Made by a program: the position numbers and the translations under genes. A stretch of 64,000 nucleotides of DNA from Planctomycetota bacterium (GTDB taxonomy: Bacteria > Planctomycetota > UBA1135 > GCA-002686595): positions 310,001 to 374,000 of the forward strand of contig JACKHS010000002.1 of assembly GCA_020638875.1 (NCBI GenBank), written 5' to 3'. This document shows, in pieces, positions 42,681 through 54,246 of this stretch; position 1 is the stretch's first letter, and each line of letters starts with the position of its first letter. The notes beneath the pieces were generated by a model. The model saw nothing but the letters and a program-made list of their open reading frames with translations. It ran no database searches and was not told the DNA's origin.

Positions 42681-43501
42681 TGGACCCGCTCGACGTCCAG
42701 CCCGAGCTGGTCGAGGCCATCCTCGTGCGCTTCCTGCGCAAGGAGGCCGGCAAGTTCGGCTTCGCGCGCGCGGTGCTGGGGCTCTCCGGCGGCATCGACT
42801 CGGCCGTCTCCGCGGCGCTCGCCGCGCGCGCCTTCGGGCCCGACCACGTGCTGGCCGTGATGATGCCCTACCGCACGTCGAACCCCGCTTCCGAGCGCGA
42901 CGCGCGCGAGGTGGCCGAGCACCTCGGCGTCGCGACGCGCAAGGTCGACATCAGCGCGATGGCCGACGGGTACCTGGGGCCGGCCGAGGTCAGCGACCGC
43001 ATGCGGCGCGGCAACGTGATGGCGCGCTGCCGCATGATCGTGCTCTACGACCTGTCCGTGGAGTACGGCGGCCTCGTGATCGGCACGAGCAACAAGACCG
43101 AGGCGCTGCTCGGCTACTCGACGCAGTTCGGCGACAACGCGAGCGCGCTGAACCCGCTCGGCGACCTGTACAAGCACCAGGTCTACCAGCTCGCGCGGCA
43201 CCTCGGGCTGCCCGCGAGCGTGCTCGAGAAGGCGCCCAGCGCCGACCTCTTCGAGGGCCAGACCGACGAGGGCGAGCTCGGCTTCACCTACGCGCAGGCC
43301 GACCGCCTGCTCTACATGCTGGTCGACGAGCGGCGCTCGCTCGACGAGCTCGTGGCGGCCGGCTTCGAGGCGGAGTTCGTGCGGCGCGTCGCGCGACGCA
43401 TCGCACAGAACCAGTACAAGCGCGTCCCGCCGATCATCGCCAAGCTCTCGATGCGCTCGATCAACCACGACTTCCGCTACCTGCGGTCGTGGGGGCACTG
43501 A
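42680..43501 (+). CDS. nadE: NAD(+) synthetase (synthetase domain only)
   Basis: 273 residues, the size of ammonia-dependent NAD synthetase. It adenylates and amidates nicotinic acid adenine dinucleotide to NAD. The PP-loop LSGGIDSAV (about 35-43) binds ATP; VIGTSNKTEALLGYSTQFGD and the long KAPSADLFEGQTDEGELGFT region, read as short blocks, are family signatures. It lacks the glutaminase domain that most long forms have; that activity is encoded by the overlapping upstream gene. The start ATG at 42680 shares its A with the upstream stop. Confidence 0.96.
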   Translation: MDPLDVQPELVEAILVRFLRKEAGKFGFARAVLGLSGGIDSAVSAALAARAFGPDHVLAVMMPYRTSNPASERDAREVAEHLGVATRKVDISAMADGYLGPAEVSDRMRRGNVMARCRMIVLYDLSVEYGGLVIGTSNKTEALLGYSTQFGDNASALNPLGDLYKHQVYQLARHLGLPASVLEKAPSADLFEGQTDEGELGFTYAQADRLLYMLVDERRSLDELVAAGFEAEFVRRVARRIAQNQYKRVPPIIAKLSMRSINHDFRYLRSWGH

Positions 43502-43622
43502 GGCGCGCCGTGCCCGTGAGCGCCGCGTGAAGACGCCGCGCGCCGCGCGGCGGTGACTCTCCCTCGGCGGCGCGTTCGCGAGGCGCGCTCGACTCGGTGC
43601 TGGAACCGCCGCGCGCGCGAGC

Positions 43623-43628
43623 TATGTT
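43623..43628 (+). promoter_or_regulatory. Candidate -10 element of the PilZ gene
   Basis: TATGTT, 114 nt before the PilZ ATG at 43743. No other clear signal is seen in this 241-bp gap. Confidence 0.25.
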
Positions 43629-43742
43629 CGCCTCGCGCCCGCAACGCCCCCACGCCACGCCGCAACTCGCTCGCTCACACCGCTCGCAGGGAGCCGATCC
43701 GGGAGGTCCTTCCCCCATGGCCACGCACATCCCCCGCCCTGC

Positions 43743-44093
43743 ATGTCCGAGCCCTCGAACCGCCGCGCCCACGAGCGCCGCGTGCCACTCGCCCCGCTCA
43801 TCCTGCTAGACCCGACGACCAAGGAGCCCGTCGGCTCCATCCTCGACCTCTCCATGGGAGGCGCCAAGGCGCGCCTGCACGGCTGCACGGGTGGTGGCGC
43901 ACCCGAGGCGATCTGCATCGACCTGCCGGCGGACTTCGAGGAGGTCACCTACCTCGAGCTCCCCGTGTCCGTGCGTTGGCAGCGCGGGCCGAACGCCGAA
44001 GGCGTGAGCGAGTACGGCATCGCGTTCCGCGAGAGCCTGCCGCTCGACCAGATGCTCCTGCTGGGCCGGCTCGTCGACCTGCACACGGTCTGA
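43743..44093 (+). CDS. PilZ domain protein (c-di-GMP receptor)
   Basis: 116 residues, a single PilZ domain. The c-di-GMP binding motifs are present: an Arg-rich RRAHERR at the N-terminus (RxxxR) and DLSMGGAKARL (D/NxSxxG). The rest (LELPVSVRWQRGP, EYGIAFRESLP) completes the barrel. It likely links c-di-GMP, degraded by EAL proteins such as the one at 759, to a target such as motility or exopolysaccharide. The start at 43743 gives RRAHERR near the N-terminus, as usual. It converges on the GNAT gene (7 bp gap). Confidence 0.88.
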   Translation: MSEPSNRRAHERRVPLAPLILLDPTTKEPVGSILDLSMGGAKARLHGCTGGGAPEAICIDLPADFEEVTYLELPVSVRWQRGPNAEGVSEYGIAFRESLPLDQMLLLGRLVDLHTV

Positions 44094-44100
44094 GCGCGCG

Positions 44101-44640
44101 TCAGTCGTCGGCCAGGATCGCCCAGCGCTCGTGGTCGCGCCACGCGCCGTCGATCTGCAGGTAGCGCGGCGAGAGGCCTTCGCGGCGGAAGCCGAGCGCG
44201 CGCACGAGCGCCAGGGACGCGACGTTCTCGGGGCGGATGTTGGCCTCGAGACGGTGCAGCCCGAGCTCGTCGAAACAGTGGCGCACGACGAGGCCGAGCC
44301 CCTCGCGCATGAAGCCCTGCCGCGCGAAGGGCGCGCCGATCCAGTAGCCGAGGTACGCGCTCAGGAAGCAACCGCGCACGATCTCGCTGACGTTCACGAG
44401 GCCGACCAGCGCGTCGTCGGCGCGGCGAAAGAGCAGGTAGCGCATGCGGCGCGCCGCGGCGCCGTGCCCGGCCAGGAACAGGTCCCACGCCTGCTCGGTG
44501 TAGGGATCCTCGACGGCCGAGGCGGGCTCCCAGGGACGGTGGAAGGCCTCGCTCGCGCGGCGCAGCTCGAAGAAGGCCTCGCGGTCGCCGCGCACGGGGT
44601 GGCGCACGCCGACGCTCGCGCCCTGCGCCAGGTAAGACAT
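44101..44640 (-). CDS. GNAT N-acetyltransferase (RimJ/RimL type)
   Basis: 179 residues, RimJ/RimL-like acetyltransferase fold. Core motifs: GYWIGAPFARQGFMREGLGL (acetyl-CoA loop region) and ELGLHRLEANIRPENVASLAL, then VRALGFRREG. It likely acetylates a protein N-terminus or a small amine; the substrate is unknown. The ATG at 44640 shares a base with the stop of the cupin gene upstream (TGATG), making it the last of three coupled genes (propeller, cupin, GNAT). Confidence 0.9.
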   Translation of the reverse strand: MSYLAQGASVGVRHPVRGDREAFFELRRASEAFHRPWEPASAVEDPYTEQAWDLFLAGHGAAARRMRYLLFRRADDALVGLVNVSEIVRGCFLSAYLGYWIGAPFARQGFMREGLGLVVRHCFDELGLHRLEANIRPENVASLALVRALGFRREGLSPRYLQIDGAWRDHERWAILADD

Positions 44641-45002
44641 CAGAGCCACTCGGGAGCCTCGACGCGGCGTGCGTCCTCGGCGTCGCCGGTGTTGAGCGTC
44701 GTCGCCGGCTCGAAGAGCAGCACGCTGACGCGCGCGTGCGCCACGGGCTTGTGCTCGACCCCGCGCGGCACGACCAGGAGCTGGCCGGCGCGCAGCACCT
44801 CGACGCGATCGCGCAGGTGCATCTCGAGCTCGCCCTCCAGCACGAGGAACAGCTCGTCCTCCGCGTCGTGCTTGTGCCACACGAACTCGCCCTCGAGCTT
44901 GGCGAGCTTCACGTGCTGGCCGTTCAGTGCGGCCACGACCTTGGGCGACCAGGTCTCGTCGAAGCGCGCGAGCTTGCGCGCGAGGTCCACCACGTCGCTC
45001 AC
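44640..45002 (-). CDS. Cupin domain protein
   Basis: 120 residues, a single small cupin barrel. Metal motif 1 is FVWHKHDAEDELFLVLEG (HxH...E) and motif 2 is LLVVPRGVEHKPVAH (H). This is like the DUF861/YhhW-type mannose-isomerase-like cupins. The start is a GTG at 45002, overlapping the stop of the upstream FG-GAP gene by 4 nt (GTGA). Coupling of a cytoplasmic cupin to a secreted propeller gene is unusual. The function is unknown. Confidence 0.88.
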   Translation of the reverse strand: MSDVVDLARKLARFDETWSPKVVAALNGQHVKLAKLEGEFVWHKHDAEDELFLVLEGELEMHLRDRVEVLRAGQLLVVPRGVEHKPVAHARVSVLLFEPATTLNTGDAEDARRVEAPEWL

Positions 45003-46678
45003 GGCGTGAACGAGACCGCGAGGCCCTGGCTGAGGTTGAAGCCGCCGCCGCACGGGCCGGCAGGGTCGCGGAACCAGCCCTGCAGGTTCCACGCGCTGCC
45101 GGCGAGCACCTGGCCCGCGACGCCGAAGTGCCCGGCGGCCCACTGCGCGAGGCCGGGTCCCTGCGCGATCACGCCGGCCGCGTTCGCCGCGTGCGGCGGG
45201 AAGCGGAACGTGCCGACGCCGCCCGCGCCGACGACGCGCAGGCCGTCGCCGAAGGGCGCCGCGATCTGCCCCGCGCCCATGTAGACGATGCCGAACTGCC
45301 CCGGCGCGACGCCGTGCAGCTCGAGCACGAGGTCGTCGGCCGCCACGCTCGTCGTGCCGCGCGCGCGCAGGCTCGCGCCGCCGCCGGCGCTCGTCGCACA
45401 GCCCGCCGTCCCGTCGGCGTTGCCGCACGGCGCGCCCGCGCCGCAGAACCCGTAGGGCACCGCGCCGGCCGGCACGTCGAAGACGTAGACCGAGCCCGCG
45501 TTCTCCGCGCCGTCGTCGTCCCAGCGCGAGCCGACCAGCACCGTCGCCCCCTCGATCGAGACGGCGTAGCCGAACTCGTCGCCGGCGCCCGGGTCGGCGG
45601 CGGTGAGCTTCGCGGCGAACGTCCACGCGCCGCCGAGCTCCTCGAAGACGTAGGCCGCGCCGCTCGACATGCCGGCGTCGTCGTCGCGCCACGCGCCGCA
45701 CACCGCGCGGTCGCCGTCGAGCGCCACGGACACGCCGAGGCGGTCGCCGGAGGCCGCGTCGGGCGCCTCGAGCTCGGCCGTCGCGACCCACGCGCCGCCC
45801 TGCTTCTCGAACAGCCAGGCCGCGCCCGTGTCGAGCGCCGCGCCGTCGTGACCGTCGGCGCCGACGAGCACGCGCGTGCCTTGCACGTAGACGTCGAGGC
45901 CGAAGAGGTCGCCCGCGCCGCCGTCCGGTGCGACGAGCTTGGCGGTCTCGACCCAGGCGACGCCGTCCCACTCGAAGACGTAGGCCGCGCCGGAGTTCTG
46001 GTCCGGCGCGTCGGCGTTGAGCGCGCCGGCCACGAGCACGTCGCCGTCGAGCGCCACGTCGCGCCCGAAGGCGTCGCCCGCCGCGCCGTCGGAGGCGGTC
46101 AGCTTGGCCGTCTCGACCCAGCTCGCGCCGTTCCACTCGAAGACGTACGCGGAGCCCGAGTTGAAGCCCTTGTCGTCGTCCTGGTACGCGCCGACCACCA
46201 GCCGCGTCCCGCTGAGCGCGGTGCCCCAGCCGAAGCGGTCGTCCGCGGCGGCGTCGGAGGCCTTGAGCTTCTGCACCTCGGTCCAGGCGTTCCCGGCGCG
46301 GCGGAACAGGTAGGCCGAGCCCGAGTTCGCGAAGAGGTCGTCGTCGCGGTACGAGCCGCACAGCGCCCACTCGCCTTCCAGCGACACCGTGATGCCCAGC
46401 ATGTCGTCGGCGCCGGCGTCGCTCGCGGTGAGCTTCTGCTCCTGCGTCCAGCTCGTGCCGTCGAAGGCGAAGACGTACGCGGAGCCGTCGAGCGCGCCCG
46501 CGTTCGAGTCCCACACCGCGCCGACGAGCGCGCGCGTGCCGTCGAGGTCGGTGGCGAAGCCGAACCAGTCGGACGCGCCGGGGTCGGCGGCGACGAGCTT
46601 CTGGGCTTGGAGCTGGGCGCTCGCCGCGGCGGCGAGCAGGGCGAGGGCGCAAGCGGTGCGCGACGCGCGAGCGAGCAT
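44999..46678 (-). CDS. Secreted FG-GAP-like beta-propeller protein with shared C-terminal domain
   Basis: 559 residues with signal peptide MLARASRTACALALLAAAAS followed by AQ. Seven repeats of about 50 residues follow the pattern KL.A.D..A.D.FG..V.L.G...LVGA..DD......GSAYVFE..G..W, an FG-GAP/propeller repeat. A Cys linker (YGFCGAGAPCGNADGTAGC) and the shared C-terminal domain (FGDGLRVVGAGG, WNLQGWFRDPAGPCGGGFNL) close the protein. It has the best Shine-Dalgarno sequence in the window, AAGGAGGTGATC, directly before the ATG. It heads a coupled operon with cupin and GNAT genes. Confidence 0.87.
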   Translation of the reverse strand: MLARASRTACALALLAAAASAQLQAQKLVAADPGASDWFGFATDLDGTRALVGAVWDSNAGALDGSAYVFAFDGTSWTQEQKLTASDAGADDMLGITVSLEGEWALCGSYRDDDLFANSGSAYLFRRAGNAWTEVQKLKASDAAADDRFGWGTALSGTRLVVGAYQDDDKGFNSGSAYVFEWNGASWVETAKLTASDGAAGDAFGRDVALDGDVLVAGALNADAPDQNSGAAYVFEWDGVAWVETAKLVAPDGGAGDLFGLDVYVQGTRVLVGADGHDGAALDTGAAWLFEKQGGAWVATAELEAPDAASGDRLGVSVALDGDRAVCGAWRDDDAGMSSGAAYVFEELGGAWTFAAKLTAADPGAGDEFGYAVSIEGATVLVGSRWDDDGAENAGSVYVFDVPAGAVPYGFCGAGAPCGNADGTAGCATSAGGGASLRARGTTSVAADDLVLELHGVAPGQFGIVYMGAGQIAAPFGDGLRVVGAGGVGTFRFPPHAANAAGVIAQGPGLAQWAAGHFGVAGQVLAGSAWNLQGWFRDPAGPCGGGFNLSQGLAVSFTP

Positions 46679-46709
46679 GATCACCTCCTTCGGTGGGCCC
46701 CCGAGCCTA
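46679..46709 (-). promoter_or_regulatory. Promoter -10 and full-length Shine-Dalgarno of the FG-GAP operon
   Basis: On the minus strand TAGGCT (46709-46704) is followed by AAGGAGGTGATC (46690-46679), which abuts the ATG. The 12-mer is a perfect anti-Shine-Dalgarno complement, in contrast to the many starts here with none. Confidence 0.6.
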
Positions 46710-46752
46710 CGCCGCGCGCCCGATTCGCGACAGCGCCCCGCGCGCGAGGACC

Positions 46753-46758
46753 TATGCT
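46753..46758 (+). promoter_or_regulatory. Candidate -10 element, leaderless type
   Basis: TATGCT, 6 nt upstream of the ATG at 46765. It supports 46765 as the original start of the membrane gene that is now broken at the GC tract. Confidence 0.45.
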
Positions 46759-46764
46759 GCCGCC

Positions 46765-48172
46765 ATGCACCCCGGCGACGCGCCCCCCGAGCCGCCGAGC
46801 GACGAGCTCGACACCGCGCAGGAGATCCTGGGCGGCTTCCCGCGGCACCTGACGCAGAAGCTGCTCGCGGACGAGGGCGCGGCGCGCGCGCGCGCGCGCG
46901 CTCGGCGTGTGGCTGCTCGCGGCGGGGCTGGCGGCGCTCGCGCTCGCGTCGCCGAGCGAGCGGCTCGCCGGGGTCGGTCCCGAGTGGCTCGGCGCGGCGC
47001 AGCGCGGCGACACGCCGTGGGCCGCCGCGCCCTGGCTCGCGCTGGTGCGCACGATCGCGGCCGCGCTCGGCCTCGGGCTCGAGCCGGCGGCCTTCGTGAC
47101 GGGCGCCGTCGCCTACGGCGCGTGCCTGCCGCTGACCTGGCGACTCGGGACGCGCATGGGGCTCGGCGCGGGCGTCGCGCTCGTGGCCGCGCTGATGGTG
47201 TTGCTCTCGCCCCTGGGCTGCGACCTGGCCAGGCGGCCCGGCCCGGAGATCCTCGGCCTGCTGGGCGCGTGCGGGCTCTTCGGCGTGGTCGCGCGCAGCG
47301 GCGCCGAGCGCTGGGGCGCGCGACGCGTCGGCCTGGCGCTCGCCTGGACCCTGGTCGCGGCCGGCGGCTCGCTCGACGGCGTGGCACTGCTCGCGGCGGC
47401 GTGGTGGGCCCGCTGGCGGCCGACGCGCGGCACCGCGGAGGAGGCCGGCGGAGCCTCGGCCTTCCGCGCGGTCGGCGGCGTCGCCCTGGCGCTGCTCCTC
47501 GTCGGCCGACCGGGCCTGGGCGAGCCCGGCGGCCTGCCGACCTGGCCGCAGAGCCCTGCGGACCTCGTGACCTGGGCCCTCGGCATGGGGCTGGTGTGGG
47601 GCGCGCTCGTGGCGGCGGCCGTCCGGGAGGGACACGAGTCCGAGGCTCCGCTCCCGCGCTGGCTGTGGGTCTGGGCCGCGGCCCCCGCGCTGGTCGGCCT
47701 GGTCGTGAGCGCCGCGACCCGCCAGCCACGGCCGCTCGCCCTCGCGCACCTCGTGCCGCTCGCGGCGCTGGGCTGGATGGACGTCTTCGCGCGGCGCGCC
47801 GGCGAGCGCCTGGGGAGCTTCCTGGCGGCGGGGCTCCTGGGCGCCTGCGCGCTGACCGCGCTCGGCCTGGGACCGCTGGAGCGCCACGACCCGCTACGCG
47901 CGTGGCGCGCCCACGCGCGGCAGGTGCTCGAGCCCGGGGACCTGATCGTCACCGACGCGCCGGAGCACGCCTACCTCGCCACCGTGCGCTGGGGGCTGGA
48001 GAGTGTTTCCCTGCAGCGCGGGGACGAGGCGCAGGGGGTGATGCGCGCCGTGGCCGCGCGCGCTGCCGGGCGGCGCGTCGTGCTGGACGTAGCGGGCGGT
48101 CGCACGCCCGCGGGGCTGAGCGGGTACCTGCACCTCGACGAGCTCGAGGCGCTCCCGACCGCGACGCCCTGA
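46765..48172 (+). CDS. Polytopic membrane protein, reading frame interrupted at a (GC)10 tract
   Basis: From the ATG at 46765, about 40 residues of a soluble N-terminus (DELDTAQEILGGFPRHLTQK) run into ARARARA encoded by a GC repeat. The open frame then continues in the next frame from 46907 (GTG) to 48172. That 421-residue part has about nine to ten membrane helices (WLLAAGLAALALA, GVALVAALMVLLSPLG, LALAWTLVAAGGSLDG, VWAAAPALVGLVVSA) and a C-terminal soluble stretch (PGDLIVTDAPEHAYLATVRW). The layout recalls DUF2723/GT39-like glycosyltransferase membrane proteins, but I am not sure. One extra GC unit would join both frames into one protein of about 469 residues. It may be phase-variable, a pseudogene or a sequence error. 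Confidence 0.65.
46882..46901 (+). repeat. (GC)10 dinucleotide repeat inside a coding region
   Basis: Twenty bases of uninterrupted GC repeat, lying exactly where the reading frame of the membrane gene changes. Gain of one unit restores the frame. Confidence 0.9.
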
Positions 48173-48192
48173 ACGACGCCGGCGGGCGAACG

Positions 48193-50076
48193 CTACGCCG
48201 CCCGGGTGCGGACGGGCGTGCGGCGCAACACCTCGACCAGCTCCGCCAGGCGGATGGGCTTGTCGAGGAAGCCGTCCATGCCGGCCTCGGAGCACTCGCG
48301 CAGGTTCGCCTCGAGCACGTCCGCGGACACGGCCACGATGCGCGGGCAGGCGTCGCCGTGCACGCGCACGAGCTCGCGCGTCGCCTCGATGCCGCTCATG
48401 CCGGGCATGTGGATGTCCATCAGGACGAGGTCGAACGACTCGGCGGCGCAAGCCTCGACGGCGGCGATGCCGTCCTCGGCGAAGGCCACGCGCACGCCGA
48501 GGCGGCGCAACATGCCCTCGGCGACGCGGCGGTTGACCGGGTTGTCCTCCGCGACCAGGACGCTCAGCACCGGGACGTCCTCCGTCTCGAGGACGGCGCG
48601 GCTGGCCCCGGCGCAGGGGGCGGCGCAGGGCAGGACCGGCAGGTGAACGGTGAAGGTCGAGCCCGCGCCGAGCGTGCTCTCCACGCTGACCTCGCCGCCC
48701 ATCAGCTCGACGAGCCGGCGGCTGATGGAGAGGCCCAGGCCGGTGCCGCCGTGCTTGCGCGCGATCGAGCCGTCCTCCTGGCGGAAGCTCTCCCAGACGA
48801 GCTCCGTGTCGGCGATGCCGGGCCCCGTGTCGGCGATGTCGAAGCGCAACTCGTGGTCCCCGCGCGCGACGCGCCGCGAGGCCGACACGCGCACCGAGCC
48901 CTCGCTCGTGAACTTGATCGCGTTGGAGAGCAGGTTGCCGAGCACCTGCTGCAGGCGGTGGGAGTCGGCGACCGCCCACGTCTCACTACCGAGCTGGACG
49001 TCGATGACGAGCTGGAGCCCCTTCTGCGCGGCGCGCTCGCGGTGCAGGTCGCAGACCGCGCGCAGCGTGGCGTCGATGTCGAAGGGCTGCGGGTCGAGCC
49101 GCATGTGGCCCGCCTCGACCTTGGAGAGGTCCAGGATGTCGTTGATGACGACGAGCAGGCTCTCGCCGCTGTGCGCGATCAGGTCGACGAGCTCGCGCTG
49201 TTCGTCGTCCAGGTCCGTGCCGTCGAGCACCTGCAGCAGCCCGAGGATGCCGTTGAGCGGCGTGCGGATCTCGTGGGACATCGTCGCGAGGAACCCGCTC
49301 TTGGCGCGCGCGGCGGCGTGCGCTTCGAGCTCGGCCACCTTCTGCGCCGTGATGTCCGTGTGCGTCCCGGTGAAGCGCAACGGCCGGCCTTGCTCGTCGC
49401 GCACGACGACCTTCCCGCGGTCGAGGATGTAGACCCACGAGCCGTCGCGGTGCCGCATGCGGTGGATGTTCTCGTAGAACGCCGTGCGGCCCTCGACGTG
49501 GGCGGTGATGTCGGCGAAGCACGCGGCCAGGTCGTCGGGGTGCACGCGCGAGCGCCAGGAGTCGAGCTCGAACGGGATCTCGGCGAGCTCGTAGCCGAGC
49601 ATCTGGGCCCAGCGCTCGTTGAAGGCGACCTCGTTCGTCTGCGGGTTCCAGTCCCAGACGCCCAGGCGCGTGCCCTCGAGGACCAGCTCGAGCCGCTGCG
49701 ACTTCTCGATCAGCATGCGCTCGACGTGGCACTCGTCGGTCCGGTCGTGGACGACGGCCAGGTAGGTCGGCGCGGCGCCGTCGGCCGGCTCCCGCACGGC
49801 GCGCAGCCACAGGCTGAGCGCGCGTTGCTCGGCGCCGAGGAGCGCCAGGTCGTCGAGTTCGAAGGGCTGGTCGCCCGCCGCGGCCAGCGCGCGGTCGAGG
49901 CGCTCGCGGGCCTCGCGCCCGAGGTGCTCGTCCAGGCCCGCGCCGCACAGGCCGAGGCGCGTGCGCGCGGCCCCGTCCACGTCGGCCCACGGCCGCCCGG
50001 GCGCCTCGCGCCAGCGCAGCAGCAGACAGGGCCCGGACTCCAGGAGTCGGGCGATCGAATCGAAGGGCTCGGTCAC
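48193..50076 (-). CDS. Hybrid sensor histidine kinase with PAS and receiver domains
   Basis: A 627-residue cytoplasmic hybrid kinase. An N-terminal region (1-120) is PAS-like; a clear PAS-PAC follows at about 128-245 (GVWDWNPQTNEVAFNERW, FRMRHRDGSW-type IHRMRHRDGSWVYILDRG). The HisKA domain has SHEIRTPLNG with His268, HATPase has NLLSNAIKFT, DIADTGPG and GGTGLGLSIS (about 370-480). The receiver domain (505-620) has the acidic AEDN, phospho-acceptor Asp554 in LVLMDIHMPGMSG and Lys in LDKPIRL. No membrane helix or signal peptide is present. The start is a GTG at 50076. The downstream partner (Hpt or regulator) is not in the window. Confidence 0.95.
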   Translation of the reverse strand: MTEPFDSIARLLESGPCLLLRWREAPGRPWADVDGAARTRLGLCGAGLDEHLGREARERLDRALAAAGDQPFELDDLALLGAEQRALSLWLRAVREPADGAAPTYLAVVHDRTDECHVERMLIEKSQRLELVLEGTRLGVWDWNPQTNEVAFNERWAQMLGYELAEIPFELDSWRSRVHPDDLAACFADITAHVEGRTAFYENIHRMRHRDGSWVYILDRGKVVVRDEQGRPLRFTGTHTDITAQKVAELEAHAAARAKSGFLATMSHEIRTPLNGILGLLQVLDGTDLDDEQRELVDLIAHSGESLLVVINDILDLSKVEAGHMRLDPQPFDIDATLRAVCDLHRERAAQKGLQLVIDVQLGSETWAVADSHRLQQVLGNLLSNAIKFTSEGSVRVSASRRVARGDHELRFDIADTGPGIADTELVWESFRQEDGSIARKHGGTGLGLSISRRLVELMGGEVSVESTLGAGSTFTVHLPVLPCAAPCAGASRAVLETEDVPVLSVLVAEDNPVNRRVAEGMLRRLGVRVAFAEDGIAAVEACAAESFDLVLMDIHMPGMSGIEATRELVRVHGDACPRIVAVSADVLEANLRECSEAGMDGFLDKPIRLAELVEVLRRTPVRTRAA

Positions 50077-50250
50077 CGCCGCGAGATCGGCGCGGCCGCG
50101 AGCGGTGCTTGAGCGCTCGGCCGACTCAGGAGGCCGGAATCGAAGTTCGCCCTCTCAGGGCAGCGCGAGCCGCGCGCGACCTCCGGGTCGGGGGCCCGGC
50201 GACGTCCGCGGCGCAGCAACTCCCGCCCGCGCGTCGACACGGCCCCCTCG

Positions 50251-50281
50251 CTCTGGCAAAATCGCCGAGATTTAGCGGTTC
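50251..50281 (+). promoter_or_regulatory. AT-richer patch upstream of carB
   Basis: A local AT-rich stretch within GC-rich DNA, 78-108 nt upstream of carB, with a small palindrome AAATC-GCCGA-GATTT (50259-50273). It could be a promoter or operator. The rest of the 282-bp gap between the kinase and carB shows no gene. Confidence 0.25.
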
Positions 50282-50358
50282 TGCGCCCGGTCAGCGCGAG
50301 CCGCCCCCCGCGCCACCTCCAGCCCCACGACCTCGCCCCAGGGTGAGGGTGTATCCGC

Positions 50359-53574
<3,216 letters not shown>

Positions 53575-53597
53575 GCGCGAACGCGCGCGACACGAAC

Positions 53598-53637
53598 GCC
53601 GGCGGGCCGGAGCGTCGTCACGCTCCGGCCCGCCGGC
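53598..53637. terminator. Strong hairpin terminator after carB
   Basis: An 18-bp perfect stem, GCCGGCGGGCCGGAGCGT / ACGCTCCGGCCCGCCGGC, around a CGTC loop, 24 nt after the carB stop. Being symmetric and between convergent genes, it can also serve the minus-strand pilus operon. There is no T-tract. Confidence 0.8.
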
Positions 53638-53667
53638 ATGTGTGGAAGGCTCGGTCCGAGCGTCCGC

Positions 53668-54246
53668 TCAGCCGCCCGTCGCCGCGTTCGGGCCGGCGCT
53701 GCCGCCTTCCTTCACGCGGTTGGTGACCTCGATGTCGAAGGTCCACTCGTCGGCCGGGATCTTGTCGAGGTCCTTGGTGCCGTTGAGCAGGTCGAGGCGG
53801 ATGTTCGTCACCTTGACCTGGCGCGAGTCGGCTTCGAGGCGGTAGAGGAACTGCGCGATCGTGTAGTGCTCGAACTTGCGCTTGCGGTCGAACGGGCGAA
53901 TGGTCGTGATCTTGTCGACGATGCCGCCCGTGCCCGGCTTGCTGCGCGAGGTCATGTCCACGTCGCCGACCTGCACGCTGGGGTGGTCGGCGCAGCCGCG
54001 GATGTACGACTCGGGGCTGGCCTGGCTGAGCAGCTTGTCGCCCTTCACGTCGCCCATCAGCTTCGTGTTGAGCTTGCTGAGCTCCTCGATCTCGCGGCAG
54101 ACGTTGGAGATCGCGGTCGGGAACACCGGGCGCAGCTCGTCGAGCTGGCCCTGCAGCTCCATGCCGTTCCAGGCCAGGTAGCCCGAGCCGACGATCGACC
54201 CGAGGATGATGACGCGCGCCAGGTTGAGGTTCTTGAGGAAGCTCAC
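53668..54246 (-). CDS. PilO/GspM-like inner-membrane platform protein
   Basis: 192 residues: a short cytoplasmic tip, one membrane helix (about 10-28, ARVIILGSIVGSGYLAWNG), a coiled-coil-like stretch (ELQGQLDELRPVFPTAI, EIEELSKLNTKLMG) and a C-terminal alpha/beta domain (FEHYTIAQFLYRLEADSRQV, VTNIRLDLLNG, ADEWTFDIEVTNRVKEG). This is the PilO/GspM architecture. It starts with GTG at 54246 inside the stop of the PilM-PilN-like gene (4-nt overlap). Together they would form the PilMNO platform of a type IV pilus or type II secretion machine. Confidence 0.75.
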   Translation of the reverse strand: MSFLKNLNLARVIILGSIVGSGYLAWNGMELQGQLDELRPVFPTAISNVCREIEELSKLNTKLMGDVKGDKLLSQASPESYIRGCADHPSVQVGDVDMTSRSKPGTGGIVDKITTIRPFDRKRKFEHYTIAQFLYRLEADSRQVKVTNIRLDLLNGTKDLDKIPADEWTFDIEVTNRVKEGGSAGPNAATGG

